Assembly (NCBI GenBank): GCA_902803725.1
Contig: CADCRD010000018.1
Coordinates: forward strand, 1 to 14,454
Length of the DNA stretch: 14,454 nucleotides
Reading direction: 5' to 3'
Origin: an uncultured Eubacteriales bacterium
Lineage (GTDB): Bacteria; Bacillota; Clostridia; Peptostreptococcales; Anaerovoracaceae
In this document: piece by piece, positions 13,618 through 14,454 of the stretch
Numbering within the stretch: position 1 is the stretch's first letter
Layout of the letters: each line of letters starts with the position of its first letter
The notes under the pieces: generated by a model
Told to the model about the DNA's origin: nothing
Database searches by the model: none
Seen by the model: the letters and a program-made list of their open reading frames with translations, nothing else
Made by a program: the position numbers and the translations under genes

Positions 13618-14454
13618 ATGGACAGAGTAAATAAAATAATAAGAATGATAAGAAACAAAGGACGAAAGCTCACTGTATCGCTGGCCCGGATCATTTTTCC
13701 GACAGACATATATTGTATATGCTGCGGGAGCATCATCGACAGCACCAGGGCATACTCGCTGTGCGACTCATGTATTGAAAAGTTTCAGTGGATCGGAACT
13801 GATGCATGCAGTAAATGCGGCAAGCCTCTCGGAAAAGATGATCGCCGGGATCTGTGCTTTGATTGCCGGACTAAAGTGCATTATTTCGATAAGGGACACA
13901 CGTGCTGTCTGTATGACCTTTATGCGCGCGCTGTAGTAATGGATCTCAAATACAGAGACAAGAGTTATCTTGGAAGGATCGTGGGAGAAATTATGGCGGA
14001 CAGGATGAAAGCGGAAATTGGTGCCGGTAATTCAAATGATGTGCCGGATAAAGAGCCTGCAATGCTCAAAAGAAAATATGACCTGGTGATCCCTGTCCCT
14101 GTCAGTCCGGAGCGTATGGAAGAACGCGGCTATAATCAGGCAGCGATCATTGCAGCAGAATTTGCTGAAAAAACGGGGATCGTAATGGATGGAGAATTTC
14201 TAGTTCGTGAAGACAGAAAGATGGCTATGAAGGATCTGAATGCAATGCAGCGCCGGCTCAATGTAAAAGATGCTTTTTCGGTTACCGAACACGGAAAAGA
14301 GTTGCTGGATCATTCATATGGTGACTGTGATGATGTAAAAACGAATGCAAAAAACATTTTGCTGATAGATGACATCTATACAACAGGATCCACGGTCGAT
14401 GAATGTGCCCGTGTTCTGAAGGAAGCAGGCGCGGGCAGGGTCGATGTGCTGACA
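13618..14454 (+). CDS. comF: ComF family protein (zinc-finger phosphoribosyltransferase-like), 3' end outside window
   Basis: Open from ATG at 13618 to the window edge (279 codons, no stop), so partial. ComF proteins take part in DNA uptake in naturally competent bacteria, but they are also common in species with no known competence, where the role is unclear. Seen: N-terminal paired zinc-binding cysteines, CICC (33-36), C49 and C52, then C64, C67, C80 and C83, the usual double zinc ribbon. The PRTase domain has VIPVPVSPERMEERGYNQ (158-174 region) and the PRPP-binding LLIDDIYTTGST (248-259). An insert at about 135-152 (rich in Asn, Asp, Lys) is longer than in many homologues. GGGGGA lies 5 nt before the ATG. 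In many clostridial genomes comF directly follows recD2, so hicAB probably separates an old pair. No strong promoter is visible between the hicB terminator and comF. Confidence 0.93.
   Translation, partial: MDRVNKIIRMIRNKGRKLTVSLARIIFPTDIYCICCGSIIDSTRAYSLCDSCIEKFQWIGTDACSKCGKPLGKDDRRDLCFDCRTKVHYFDKGHTCCLYDLYARAVVMDLKYRDKSYLGRIVGEIMADRMKAEIGAGNSNDVPDKEPAMLKRKYDLVIPVPVSPERMEERGYNQAAIIAAEFAEKTGIVMDGEFLVREDRKMAMKDLNAMQRRLNVKDAFSVTEHGKELLDHSYGDCDDVKTNAKNILLIDDIYTTGSTVDECARVLKEAGAGRVDVLT

Noticed and set aside
1..14454. CRISPR array, tRNA, rRNA or prophage genes
   Set aside because: No regularly spaced repeats, no cloverleaf or rRNA-like stretch, and no structural phage genes were seen on either strand.

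Overview
The window looks like chromosome of an anaerobic member of the Bacillota, class Clostridia. The strongest pointer is a SCIFF-type ranthipeptide precursor next to its radical SAM/SPASM maturase, a pair that is nearly universal in Clostridia and rare elsewhere. A recD2-type helicase, a yhaM-type nuclease, comF and purine-rich Shine-Dalgarno sites fit the same group. I cannot name the genus. Most of the window is ordinary housekeeping gene content. The hicAB stretch near 12.86-13.5 kb is visibly more AT-rich than its surroundings.

Layout from left to right. Positions 5-2595 (+) hold threonine ammonia-lyase (ilvA) and an aldehyde dehydrogenase in a tight pair, closed by a bidirectional terminator shared with a convergent GNAT acetyltransferase (2710-3297, -). 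A good promoter at 3428-3456 drives threonine synthase (thrC, 3538-5025, +). Next comes a small gene of 49 codons (5072-5221) for a six-cysteine SCIFF peptide, two RNA hairpins, the SCIFF maturase (5339-6736), and a small membrane protein (6729-7205) whose start overlaps the maturase stop. A bidirectional terminator separates these from nadE (7279-9213, -). A divergent promoter region then leads to yhaM (9470-10432, +) and recD2 (10453-12780, +). A hicA-hicB toxin-antitoxin module (12915-13510) sits between recD2 and a comF gene that runs off the right edge (13618-14454).

How the genes work together: thrC makes threonine and ilvA removes it to 2-oxobutyrate. The SCIFF trio is a peptide-modification locus in which the membrane protein is a candidate partner. 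yhaM, recD2 and comF are nucleic-acid or DNA-uptake functions that form a housekeeping run interrupted by hicAB.

Three things stand out. (1) The SCIFF peptide keeps six cysteines but has Ser at position 32 and Ser at position 37, which by motif alignment are the Cys and Thr joined by the thioether in characterised SCIFF peptides; the sixth cysteine is at position 14 instead. (2) NadE has a normal synthetase domain, but its glutaminase domain has lost two of three catalytic residues (Glu to Gln49, Cys to Gly167). (3) The 3' end of recD2, including its stop codon, and the sequence after it are a decayed copy of the neighbouring hicB gene plus its terminator. This records an earlier hicAB copy at the same site.
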